A stretch of DNA of 64,000 bases from Methanosarcina sp. (GTDB lineage: Archaea > Halobacteriota > Methanosarcinia > Methanosarcinales > Methanosarcinaceae), in NCBI RefSeq assembly GCF_028693135.1, contig NZ_JAQUVZ010000015.1, forward strand, positions 1 through 64,000. The letters are read 5' to 3'. This document shows positions 26,088-34,731 of this stretch, in pieces (positions within the stretch are counted from its first letter, which is position 1; each line of letters begins with the position of its first letter). The position numbers were made by a program, and so were the translations under genes. The notes beneath the pieces were generated by a model, which made no database searches, was not told the DNA's origin, and was given only the letters and a program-made list of their open reading frames with translations.

Positions 26088-29000
26088 CTATTTATTTTCT
26101 TTTGTTTGCCGATAGACCATGTACGCTCCGACAATGAGGAGCAACAACAGAAACGGAAACATGAAGCCTATACGACTGGAGGTTCCAGATACGTCATTTT
26201 CCTCAGAACCAGTCTCCGGGAGCTTCTCTTGTTCGTCATAGATGGATTTTTCAGAACCAGAAACTTGAGATTCTCCTGTAATCTCCTTTTCTCCCAAAAG
26301 ATCCGGATCAGAATCTCCCGGAGCACTTCCATCCTCAACTGTCGAAGAAGCAGGACGGATCGTAGCCGAGCCGGTCCCACTGCCTCCATTACGCGGAATA
26401 GAGATTTTCTCGGCTGTTATGGAGAACGGGGAAAAACCTGGGGTTTCTGCACGGAAATAGTAATAGTCATCATCCGAACCGGTTTCCCAGGTATTAAGAG
26501 ACTGCCATTCCCCATCATGGTACCTGTTTAGCCGGACAGTGCCCTGAACAACTGTTTCCATCCAGGCTCTGGTAACTCTGAAATCAATAAACTTTGAGTC
26601 GGAACCAGTCTCATTCATAACCGTGTGGTTGCTGCAGTAAATGTTTATGTGCTGGTAAACATCCCCTTCGGGGTCTTCTGAAACCTCAGACGCCCTAACT
26701 TTCAGGACTTCGACAAAGACCGAAACATTTCCGGCTGAAGAAGCATTGAAAGAGACTCCGAGAATGCTGTTGTCACCGGTATTGTCAGGGTCCTCCGTGA
26801 AATCAAAGGTCACAGATTCGTTTTCCTCGACCTTCCTGATCGGCAGCACTACAGTGTTATTGATGTTTTCTTTGTCCTCCGTGGAATCCGTGATAAGGAA
26901 ATTCCATGTATGGTTTATAGCAGCACTGCCGTTTGAAACCCTGGTTGTTACGGTATACTTGCCCGCAAAAAGGCTGCTATTTTCGACACTTGTGTAATCG
27001 TTCCTGAACTGCTCGTTCTCCCAGAGGACTTTGGGAGAGAGTAAAAGAGACGCATACGCACTATTTTCCGTATTCCCTTCCGAGAACTCGTTCCCGTTCA
27101 CATACCAGGTAAAGTCACAAAGCATGTGGGTCGAGATGTTGAACTCCTGGACAGGGTCTCTCACGTGCAGCAGTTTCAGAGCTTTCGGGTTATAGTCAGC
27201 AATCGGGGTGACTATGACCTCGTTTTCACCTTCAACAGGTATGGATACCAAATCTTCTGCTGACACGTTCCCTTCAATTTCGAAGAGCCCGAAGTCCGAA
27301 TAAAGCGGAGCTTTCAGGGTGTAAACCAGCTGCTTGGGCTCCCCTGCAAAACAGTTTCCCCAGACCCATTTATTGAGGGAGGAGTCGAATTCCGCACCTG
27401 CGTTGTCTATGGGAACCAGGGTCCAGCCGGCAGGGAGATCTTCCACTACGATAAGGTCCCTGAGGTCCCAGGCGCTTTCGATGGAAAGGTTTGCAGTAAA
27501 TTCCTCACCGGGATAAACGCTGGCCTTTGACAGAGTCCTTTTTGAAATGACCGGATGTGCCAGGACGTTGATGCAGCCCTCCACAACCCTCGTATTGTTT
27601 CCATAAGCATTGGAAACATACAGGCTCACATTGTAGCTTCCCGGAGTTACATAGGTATGAACAGGGCTTTCCTCAGTGTAATCTACCTGCCCGTCCCCAT
27701 CAACGTCCCATTCCCGAGAAACGGCATTGTAAGACTCATCAGTGAACCTGACAGTCAAAGGCGCTGGCCCTGTCATAAGGCTTGCCGAAAAGTTTGCTGC
27801 AGGAAGGAAGGGCTGTATTGTGACATTGATGAAGTCTTCAACGGTCTTATTTACCGTTGTCCCGTTTCCGCTTGCACCCAGAGTGACGGTATAAAGGCCG
27901 CGTTCCTCGTAGATGTGCACAGGATTCCTTTCATTTGAGCCGCCCCCGTCCCCGAAGTCCCATTCAACTGATTCGGCATAGCTTGAATTATCCATAAACT
28001 GCACAGTCAGTGGATAAGGGCCAGTGGTCACGCTTGCGCCAAAATCAGGGATTGGGAGAAGGGTGACGTTGACGTAATTTTTAACTGTCTTTGTTACGGA
28101 AGTCTCGTTGCCGGTTGCAGTCAGGGAAACCGAATACAGGCCAGCAGCAGAGTATGTATGGATCGGATTGAGTTCATTTGAGCTATCCCCATCACCGAAA
28201 TTCCATTTAAGGGTTTCAGCATACTGAGACTCATCAGTGAACTGAACTGTCAACGGGTAAAGTCCTTCAGTAATGTTTGCACTGAAAGCAGGAACAGGAG
28301 GAATGGCCACATTGATGTAACGATCAATGGTTTTAGTCACTGAAGTTCCATTTCCGGTTGCTGTAAGGGAAACAGTGTACAGACCAGCTTCAGAATAGGT
28401 ATGAATGGGATTCAGGCCAGTTGAACTACTTCCATCTCCGAAGTTCCATTCAACAGACTCAGCATACTGAGACTCATCAGTGAACTGGACGGATAAAGGA
28501 AAGGTACCATCAGTAACATTCGCACTGAAGTCAGGAACAGGAGGAATTGTAACATTAATACAGTCTTCAACGGTTTTTGTAACGGATGTTCCATTTCCTG
28601 TTGCTGTAAGGAAAACAGTATACAAACCAGCTTCCGAATAAGTATGAACAGGATTCAGGCCAGTTGAACTGCTTCCGTCTCCGAAGTTCCATTCAACAGA
28701 CTCAGCGTACTGTGATTCGTCAGTGAACTGAACTGTCAATGGGAAGGTACCTTCAGTAATGTTTGCACTGAAAGCAGGAACAGGAGGAGTAGTCACATTG
28801 ATGTAACGATCAATGGTTTTAGTCACTGAAGTTCCATTTCCGGTTGCTGTAAGGGAAACAGTGTACAGACCAGCTTCAGAATAGGTATGAACAGGATTCA
28901 GTTCAATTGAACTACTTCCATCTCCGAATTTCCATTCAACAGACTCAACGTACTGTGATTCGTCAGTGAACTGGACGGATAAAGGAAAGGTACCATCAGT

Positions 29001-31568
29001 AACATTCGCACTGAAGTCAGGAACAGGAGGAATTGTAACATTAATACAGTCTTCAACGGTTTTTGTAACGGATGTTCCATTTCCTGTTGCTGTAAGGAAA
29101 ACAGTATACAAACCAGCTTCCGAATAAGTATGAACAGGATTCAGGCCAGTTGAACTGCTTCCATCTCCGAAGTTCCATTCAACAGACTCAGCGTACTGTG
29201 ATTCGTCAGTGAACTGGACTGTCAATGGGAAGGTACCTTCAGTAATGTTTGCACTGAAAGCAGGAACAGGAGGAGTAGTCACATTGATGTAACCAATCAC
29301 GGTTTTTGAAACTGAACTCCTATTTCCGATTGTAATTAACGAAACACTGTATAATCCAGCTTCAGAATAGGTATGGACAGGATTTATGGCAGTTGAACTG
29401 TTTCCATCTCCGAAATTCCATTCTACGGTTTCAGCGTACTGTGATTCGTCAGTGAACTGGATGGATAGAGGAAAGGTACCTTCAGTGACATTCGCACTGA
29501 AGTCAGGAACAGGAGGAGTTGTAACATTAATACAGTCTTCAACGGTTTTTGTAACGGATGTTCCATTTCCGGTTGCTGTAAGGGAAACAGTGTACAGACC
29601 AGCTTCCGAATAAGTATGAACGGGATTCAGGCCGGTTGAACTGCTTCCGTCTCCGAAATTCCATTCTACGGTTTCAGCGTACTGTGATTCATCAGTGAAC
29701 TGGACGGATAGAGGGAAGGTACCTTCAGTGACATTCGCACTGAAGTCAGGAACAGGAGGAGTTGTAACATTAATACAGTCTTCAACGGTTTTTGTAACGG
29801 ATGTTCCATTTCCAGTTGCTGTAAGGGATACAGTATACAGACCAGCTTCTAAATAGGTATGAATGGGATTCAGGCCAGTTGAATTGCTTCCGTCTCCGAA
29901 GTTCCATTCAACGGTTTCAACGTACTGAGACTCATCAGTGAACTGGACTGTTAACGGGAAAGTACCTTCAGTGATGTTGGTACTGAAATCGGGAATTGGC
30001 AACGCTTGCACGAATATATAATCTTCCCGGACAGATGTATCGGAACTGCCTACCGAATTATTCACTGTTAGTGATACAGTATGATATCCGGGCTCAAAAT
30101 ATGTGTGTGTGGAGTTTTGAAGCTCCGAACTGTTTCCGTCTCCGAAGTCCCAGTGCCAGGATGCTGCATTTTCGGACAGGTCATAGAAACTCACAGTAAG
30201 CGGCTGGATTCCCAGAGTCACATTGGAGTCAAAATTTGCCACAGGAAGAGGGACCAGAGGAGCAGTCCATTCGATACTTGCCTGATTTGACGTGACGGTC
30301 TCGCCTGCGGTGTTCACAAAGCTTGCTTCTATAAAGTCAGTACCCGTGGAAGTCCCGGAATAGCTGAAATTAGCCCGCCCGGCTGCGTCCGTTGTAGCAG
30401 AGCCGCTCTGGCCTGCATTCGGGCCTGAAACGACCATGAAACTGACCACTTTTCCCTCGAAGGGATTTCCGTCATCGTCCTGCACCACAGAGGTGAGGGT
30501 ATATTGAGACCCGACAGAACCGTTTCCTGAAGCAGGGGACAGGAGAATCCCTTCGCCTACCATCGCAGTGGTTGATTTCAGGAAAAAATATGAAAAGAAT
30601 ATGTTGTCATCATTAGAAGGGTTCTTAGTAAAGACCGAAATGTCGGTATCCCCGTTGTTTACGAAAGGTAGAAGGTTGTAGAGTTCGTCATCAGTCCGTG
30701 GATTGCTCGGGCCTGCTAATGGGTTAGAAGGATTTTCAATGCTGTCGTCCAATCCTCCTACAGTCAAAAGCGCGCCGTTACCACCGTATCCATCATCTTC
30801 CCCTCCGGCCGAACTGGTAACCCTTACTCCGTTTACATCAACATTACTGACCTGGCCACCCCCGCTAGCCTGGTAACTGTAAGATATGCCAAGTCCCATA
30901 TTAACCATTAAATTCGCATTACCTTTATTGATGGGGTCCCCAAGCTTGATGCTGAAGGTATCCCCTGTTGGGTCCTGACAACCAAACAGCAGTATGACTG
31001 TATTATCTTCCACCTGGTTAGGGTCCTCAAATATTACTACTAAAACTTCTCCGTCAGAAGAAGATGCGCTGGTTTCTGTAATGGTGAAGTCAATCCTCCC
31101 TGCCGGGGCTACATCAACTACAGGTTTAACAAACGATGTAACATCTGCCCAATAGTTATGGCAGGTCGAACTGGTTGCAGTATTATTCCACACGACTGTA
31201 TTCCCATTAATCAGAACACTTCCTTCAGGAATATGACGACCCCACGCTCCAGCAGCGATAAGATAAGCACTTTTTACAGTAGCGCCCGTGGGTTTTTCCA
31301 CCTGAATAATACCACTGCCGTCGGTGCCTAACCCGTCCACGGAGACACTTATTTTCCCGGTTTCCGTGACCATGGGTTGCAAAGAAGTGCTTGAAGAGCT
31401 TCCTCCAACAAGTGTGTGGGGAGTGTTTAGAGTCAAATCATTTTCCAGGGCAATGCCCGGGGTCATTTCATTTTCTGCACTTACCTGCAAAGGCAGTGAA
31501 GAGAACAAAATAAAAGCTGCAAATAAAATAGAAATAGCTTTTACAAGAGTTCCGGATTCGGATTTCAT
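26088..31568 (-). CDS. Giant PKD-repeat cell-surface protein
   Basis: 1826 residues. N-terminal signal segment (residues ~7-31, I-S-I-L-F-A-A-F-I-L-F), a ~300-residue N-terminal domain (G-A-W-G-R-H-I-P-E-G region), one Ig-like (Big_1-type) domain at ~345-435, then 11 PKD domains of about 81 residues from ~443 to ~1335, each with W-x-F-G-D-G and N-P-x-H-T-Y. After these come a surface region with a D-D-Y-Y-Y-F-R-A-E-T-P-G-F-S-P-F motif, as seen in PGF-pre-PGF-type domains, a Ser/Gly/Glu linker, and a C-terminal membrane helix ending Y-R-Q-T-K-E-N-K. It should be displayed outside the cell, anchored by the last helix, perhaps for adhesion. Middle PKD repeats are nearly identical at DNA level in a 486-bp, two-domain unit, a sign of recent duplication. 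AGGTGTG precedes the start. Confidence 0.9.
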   Translation of the reverse strand: MKSESGTLVKAISILFAAFILFSSLPLQVSAENEMTPGIALENDLTLNTPHTLVGGSSSSTSLQPMVTETGKISVSVDGLGTDGSGIIQVEKPTGATVKSAYLIAAGAWGRHIPEGSVLINGNTVVWNNTATSSTCHNYWADVTSFVKPVVDVAPAGRIDFTITETSASSSDGEVLVVIFEDPNQVEDNTVILLFGCQDPTGDTFSIKLGDPINKGNANLMVNMGLGISYSYQASGGGQVSNVDVNGVRVTSSAGGEDDGYGGNGALLTVGGLDDSIENPSNPLAGPSNPRTDDELYNLLPFVNNGDTDISVFTKNPSNDDNIFFSYFFLKSTTAMVGEGILLSPASGNGSVGSQYTLTSVVQDDDGNPFEGKVVSFMVVSGPNAGQSGSATTDAAGRANFSYSGTSTGTDFIEASFVNTAGETVTSNQASIEWTAPLVPLPVANFDSNVTLGIQPLTVSFYDLSENAASWHWDFGDGNSSELQNSTHTYFEPGYHTVSLTVNNSVGSSDTSVREDYIFVQALPIPDFSTNITEGTFPLTVQFTDESQYVETVEWNFGDGSNSTGLNPIHTYLEAGLYTVSLTATGNGTSVTKTVEDCINVTTPPVPDFSANVTEGTFPLSVQFTDESQYAETVEWNFGDGSSSTGLNPVHTYSEAGLYTVSLTATGNGTSVTKTVEDCINVTTPPVPDFSANVTEGTFPLSIQFTDESQYAETVEWNFGDGNSSTAINPVHTYSEAGLYSVSLITIGNRSSVSKTVIGYINVTTPPVPAFSANITEGTFPLTVQFTDESQYAESVEWNFGDGSSSTGLNPVHTYSEAGLYTVFLTATGNGTSVTKTVEDCINVTIPPVPDFSANVTDGTFPLSVQFTDESQYVESVEWKFGDGSSSIELNPVHTYSEAGLYTVSLTATGNGTSVTKTIDRYINVTTPPVPAFSANITEGTFPLTVQFTDESQYAESVEWNFGDGSSSTGLNPVHTYSEAGLYTVFLTATGNGTSVTKTVEDCINVTIPPVPDFSANVTDGTFPLSVQFTDESQYAESVEWNFGDGSSSTGLNPIHTYSEAGLYTVSLTATGNGTSVTKTIDRYINVAIPPVPAFSANITEGLYPLTVQFTDESQYAETLKWNFGDGDSSNELNPIHTYSAAGLYSVSLTATGNETSVTKTVKNYVNVTLLPIPDFGASVTTGPYPLTVQFMDNSSYAESVEWDFGDGGGSNERNPVHIYEERGLYTVTLGASGNGTTVNKTVEDFINVTIQPFLPAANFSASLMTGPAPLTVRFTDESYNAVSREWDVDGDGQVDYTEESPVHTYVTPGSYNVSLYVSNAYGNNTRVVEGCINVLAHPVISKRTLSKASVYPGEEFTANLSIESAWDLRDLIVVEDLPAGWTLVPIDNAGAEFDSSLNKWVWGNCFAGEPKQLVYTLKAPLYSDFGLFEIEGNVSAEDLVSIPVEGENEVIVTPIADYNPKALKLLHVRDPVQEFNISTHMLCDFTWYVNGNEFSEGNTENSAYASLLLSPKVLWENEQFRNDYTSVENSSLFAGKYTVTTRVSNGSAAINHTWNFLITDSTEDKENINNTVVLPIRKVEENESVTFDFTEDPDNTGDNSILGVSFNASSAGNVSVFVEVLKVRASEVSEDPEGDVYQHINIYCSNHTVMNETGSDSKFIDFRVTRAWMETVVQGTVRLNRYHDGEWQSLNTWETGSDDDYYYFRAETPGFSPFSITAEKISIPRNGGSGTGSATIRPASSTVEDGSAPGDSDPDLLGEKEITGESQVSGSEKSIYDEQEKLPETGSEENDVSGTSSRIGFMFPFLLLLLIVGAYMVYRQTKENK

Positions 31569-32199
31569 TTTTCACACCTAAAATCGTTTTCAAGGTTCAT
31601 TTTTACGGTTAAAGAGCAATGTGTGGCTAACTGACGAAAGGGGAGAGTAAAAATGTAACAACATGGTTATAAAAACAAACATAACTTGTTATAAATAAGT
31701 AAGAAAGTAAAAGAGTTAATATTATAAAAGAGTAACGTTAAAAGCAAATGAATAAAAATGAGAAATAAGGATGCATAAGGCATTATTTAGGAGAATAAAA
31801 ATGCTTAGACTCATCCGACAAACTTTTGATGAAAGTTGACACAGATGATACTGATATTCTCATATGGAAAGAACTTAAAGGTATATCTTGCCTTTATGAA
31901 AAATAGTGGACAAACCGACAAGATAATTCCTGCATTTTTCTACACTTGTATACCATCTGAAAAATGAAGGAAAGTAATAAAAAAAATAGTTAGCTTAATC
32001 ATTTTTAGACAAAAGAGAATGGAAGATATTAAGGAGGGTATTTAAAAAATTTAACCGAGTACATGAAATTAATTGCCCTCTATGGCAGCTTTAGAAATGA
32101 AAAATACTTGGTAAGCGACTCAATTTTACTGATTCATGAAGTGAACTTCCAAAATAAGAGTTACCGGAAAGCACATTGCATTAGAAAAAGAATTAAAGT
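31569..32199. other. A/T-rich upstream region of the surface protein gene
   Basis: No coding region is supported. The stretch holds the upstream region of the minus-strand surface protein gene, with TATA-like AACTTGTTATAAAT near 31680-31700, and the 3' flank of the tRNA gene. Confidence 0.4.
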
Positions 32200-32308
32200 G
32201 CCCGGAGCGTGACTCGAACACGCGACCTCCAGATATCTCAGGAGATTAAAGACGCCTCATATAAGGTCCCTATGAGTCTGGCGCCCCAACCGACTAGGCT
32301 ATCCGGGC
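32200..32308 (-). tRNA. tRNA-Met (CAU) with a 36-nt intron
   Basis: On the minus strand the arms fold cleanly: acceptor GCCCGGA/TCCGGGC, D-stem GCC/GGC, anticodon stem CCAGA/TCTGG, T-stem GCGTG/CACGC with TTCGAGT loop. The anticodon loop reads C-T-C-A-T-A, anticodon CAU at 32274-32272. An intron of 36 nt (32270-32235) interrupts it between positions 37 and 38. The splice sites form a canonical bulge-helix-bulge: central helix CTCA/TGAG, bulges TAG and ATA, each cut after its second base, and an intron-side GGA/TCC helix. Elongator tRNA-Met is the likely identity; tRNA-Ile with a modified CAU anticodon is the alternative. Confidence 0.9.
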
Positions 32309-32969
32309 TTGCAACACACAAATGGACAAAGATATATTAAAGGGTAACGATCGGAATAGAGAAAAATTGGGTGTTTCATAATTTTTTTTACAAGAAATGC
32401 GGCAGAAGAATAAAACAGACAGAACAGCAGGTATTAAGGGGATGGAAAGAGCACCAGTAAGCACGTTATGTTAGGGGTAACATAATAGGGTAATATATAA
32501 TAAAAGGGATTATTGAGGTATGGTCAGTATAACGAATATATATATAATTTAAAAGACATAATAAATATATTTCACATAAATTTTTAAAAACGAGGGAAAC
32601 CAGGGAAAGTCACCCATGTTGGGTTTCCATCAATTGAGGCATAATTTGAAAATGCCGTATATTTATAAATCTGCATAAATATATATAAAACATATAATTA
32701 TAATGAAAAATCGATATAAAAATCGGATAAGAAAAGACGCCCTGAGATTCCAGGTCCAGACAGTAGAGCCACTGAAACTACGAGACCTCAAAGCTGGATC
32801 TGTCAGGGGCCCACTCTCAAAAGAGGGACATCGTCCCTGATTCGATTTAAACATTATCAACGAACTTCTGAACCAGTATGAACCTGATCAATTAATTCTT
32901 AAAAAATTCATCGAAGATAACAATTCAGCTTATTGAAACTTTAAAATACACCCCAGATGAGGAATTTCC
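32309..32969 (+). promoter_or_regulatory. Upstream region of the fwd operon
   Basis: The region is A/T-rich with several TATA-like stretches (for example ATATATATATAATTT near 32538 and ATATATATAAAACAT near 32680). It includes a GAGGCATAATTTGAAAA motif near 32636 and, nearer the operon, a less A/T-rich segment with a small interrupted frame (32703-32936). A GGGAC-ATC-GTCCC hairpin is at about 32825-32837. GAGGA precedes fwdD. Confidence 0.4.
32703..32936 (+). pseudogene. Small reading frame interrupted by TGA, upstream of fwdD
   Basis: ATG at 32703 opens a 45-residue frame (starts M-K-N-R-Y-K-N-R-I-R-K, ends L-S-K-E-G-H-R-P) closed by TGA at 32838-32840. The same frame continues for 31 residues with protein-like composition (I-I-N-E-L-L-N-Q-Y-E-P-D-Q-L-I-L-K-K-F) to TGA at 32934. 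It could be a decayed gene, a 45-residue leader peptide, or chance. No selenocysteine system is known in Methanosarcina, so read-through is unlikely. Confidence 0.3.
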
Positions 32970-33353
32970 ATGAAAATAAAAGCAAATCTCATATCCGGAA
33001 GGACCGCCAACCAGGGCGCACATCTGGAAGCAAAAACACACAAAGGTTATTTTGATGCCTGTGCTTACTGCGAACTGAACTCCGCAGACCTTGAGAAGCT
33101 GGGTGCCTCCGAGGGGGACAGCCTGAAGGTTACCACCGAGTTTGGGGAAGTGGTGGTATTTGCAAAGGCAAATGGAGGAAATCCAGATGGCCTTGCCTTT
33201 ATCCCTATGGGCCCCTGGGCAAATGCAGTGCTGAGCCCTGACACCCATGGCTGCGGAATGCCAGGATTCAAAGGCGTCCCTGCGGAAATTGAGGTCACGG
33301 ATGAAAAGCCTCTGGACATGAAGTCCCTGATGAAGAAGTATTTGGAAGATTAA
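32970..33353 (+). CDS. fwdD: Formylmethanofuran dehydrogenase subunit D
   Basis: 127 residues. A small beta-barrel of the molybdopterin dinucleotide-binding type, with L-G-A-S-E-G-D-S-L-K-V-T-T near residue 45 and F-I-P-M-G-P-W-A-N-A near 76, which are FwdD/FmdD hallmarks. With FwdB it encloses the tungsto- or molybdopterin cofactor. The complex reduces CO2 and methanofuran to formylmethanofuran in the cytoplasm, the first step of CO2 reduction, and runs in reverse during methylotrophic growth. First gene of the operon; fwdB follows after 72 bp. The D-B-A-C order is that of the fwd rather than the fmdEFACDB type. Confidence 0.93.
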   Translation: MKIKANLISGRTANQGAHLEAKTHKGYFDACAYCELNSADLEKLGASEGDSLKVTTEFGEVVVFAKANGGNPDGLAFIPMGPWANAVLSPDTHGCGMPGFKGVPAEIEVTDEKPLDMKSLMKKYLED

Positions 33354-33425
33354 AGGTCCCCTGAAACAAAAAAATCACATTTTCATCCAGGTCCGGAGAA
33401 ACTGGAAAAAATCGGAGGAAAAAAT

Positions 33426-34730
33426 ATGCCAGTAATTAAAGACGCAGTATGTTCCCTCTGCGGGTCCCTCTGCGACGATATCACAGTCACTGTTGAAGAT
33501 AATAAGATTACAAAAATCGAAAATGCCTGCATTCTCGGGCACAGCAAGTTTGTCGGCATGTTCGAGCATGACAGAATAGAAACCCCGATGATCAGAAAAG
33601 ATGGGGAACTTGTGCCTGTCTCCTATGAGGAGGCAATCGAGGCTGCCGCAAAAATCCTGGTAAATTCCAAGAGGACACTTTCCTACGGCTGGTGCTCTAC
33701 CTCCTGTGAAGCGATCAGTGGAGCAATTAAGCTTGCCGAAGAAACCGGTTCACTTATAGATTCTACAGCAAACGTCTGCCACGGGCCATCAGCCCTTGCT
33801 GCCCAGGAGAAAGGCTCTCCTTCAGCCTCCCTTGGAGTAATAAAGAACAGGGCAGATGTAATCGTCTTCTGGGGCTGCAACCCTGTACATGCACACCCCA
33901 GACATATGTCCCGTTACTCAAGCTTTTCAAAAGGCTTATTTACCGAGAAAGGGCGGAAAGCCAGGACGATGACAGTTATTGATGTCAGAAAAACCGACAC
34001 TGCAAAACTCGCTGATAAGTATGTGGAAATTGAACAGGGCTCAGACCTGCTCCTTGTAACTGCTCTCCGCTCAATCGTAAACGGGCATGAGGATGTTGTA
34101 CCGGAAACCATTGCAGGTGTTCCTAAAGCTGAAATCATTGAGCTTGCAGAAACCCTGAAAAACGGAAAGTTTGTCTGTATTTTCTTCGGTATGGGAGTCA
34201 CCCAGTCCCGCTCAAAGTACAAGAACGGAGATGCCATGGCTTCCCTCATTTCAGACCTGAACCAGCACACAAAAGCCGTAATGATAGGAATGCGCGGGCA
34301 CTATAACGTTACAGGTTTCGGACAGGTAGCAACCTGGGAGACAGGCTTCCCAATGGCAATTGACTTTGCAAAAGGATATCCCTATTACAACCCCGGAGAA
34401 ACCGGAGCAAACGATCTGCTTGTGCGTGAGGAGCCGGACGCTGCAATTATAGCTGCAGCTGATGCAGGGGCACACTTCCCCCAAAAAGCAGTCAGGCATC
34501 TTGCAAGAATCCCTGTAATCCAGATTGACCCATATGCCAACCCTACAACCGAACTTGCAGATGTGGTGATTCCATCGGCAATTGTGGGAATCGAAGCAGA
34601 GGGTACAGCTTACCGCATGGACGCAATTTCCCTCCACATGAAGAAATTGATTGATTCAAAATTCAAGACCGACGAAGAAATCGTAAAAGACCTGACTGTA
34701 AAGGTCAGGGAACTGAAGAGAGGTGCATAA
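33426..34730 (+). CDS. fwdB: Formylmethanofuran dehydrogenase subunit B (catalytic)
   Basis: 434 residues. The N-terminal [4Fe-4S] ligands are in V-C-S-L-C-G-S-L-C-D-D with a further Cys near residue 37 (N-A-C-I-L-G). The metal-ligating cysteine is in N-V-C-H-G-P-S near residue 119, where some relatives carry selenocysteine; here it is TGC, an ordinary cysteine. The rest is the molybdopterin oxidoreductase fold that holds W or Mo and reduces CO2 to formate. The stop at 34730 is one base before the fwdA ATG. Tungsten use is inferred from operon type, not from residues. Confidence 0.95.
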   Translation: MPVIKDAVCSLCGSLCDDITVTVEDNKITKIENACILGHSKFVGMFEHDRIETPMIRKDGELVPVSYEEAIEAAAKILVNSKRTLSYGWCSTSCEAISGAIKLAEETGSLIDSTANVCHGPSALAAQEKGSPSASLGVIKNRADVIVFWGCNPVHAHPRHMSRYSSFSKGLFTEKGRKARTMTVIDVRKTDTAKLADKYVEIEQGSDLLLVTALRSIVNGHEDVVPETIAGVPKAEIIELAETLKNGKFVCIFFGMGVTQSRSKYKNGDAMASLISDLNQHTKAVMIGMRGHYNVTGFGQVATWETGFPMAIDFAKGYPYYNPGETGANDLLVREEPDAAIIAAADAGAHFPQKAVRHLARIPVIQIDPYANPTTELADVVIPSAIVGIEAEGTAYRMDAISLHMKKLIDSKFKTDEEIVKDLTVKVRELKRGA

Positions 34731-34731
34731 G

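Noticed and set aside
32838-32840. Selenocysteine at the in-frame TGA
   Set aside because: Methanosarcina is not known to make selenoproteins, and no SECIS-like structure was seen near it.
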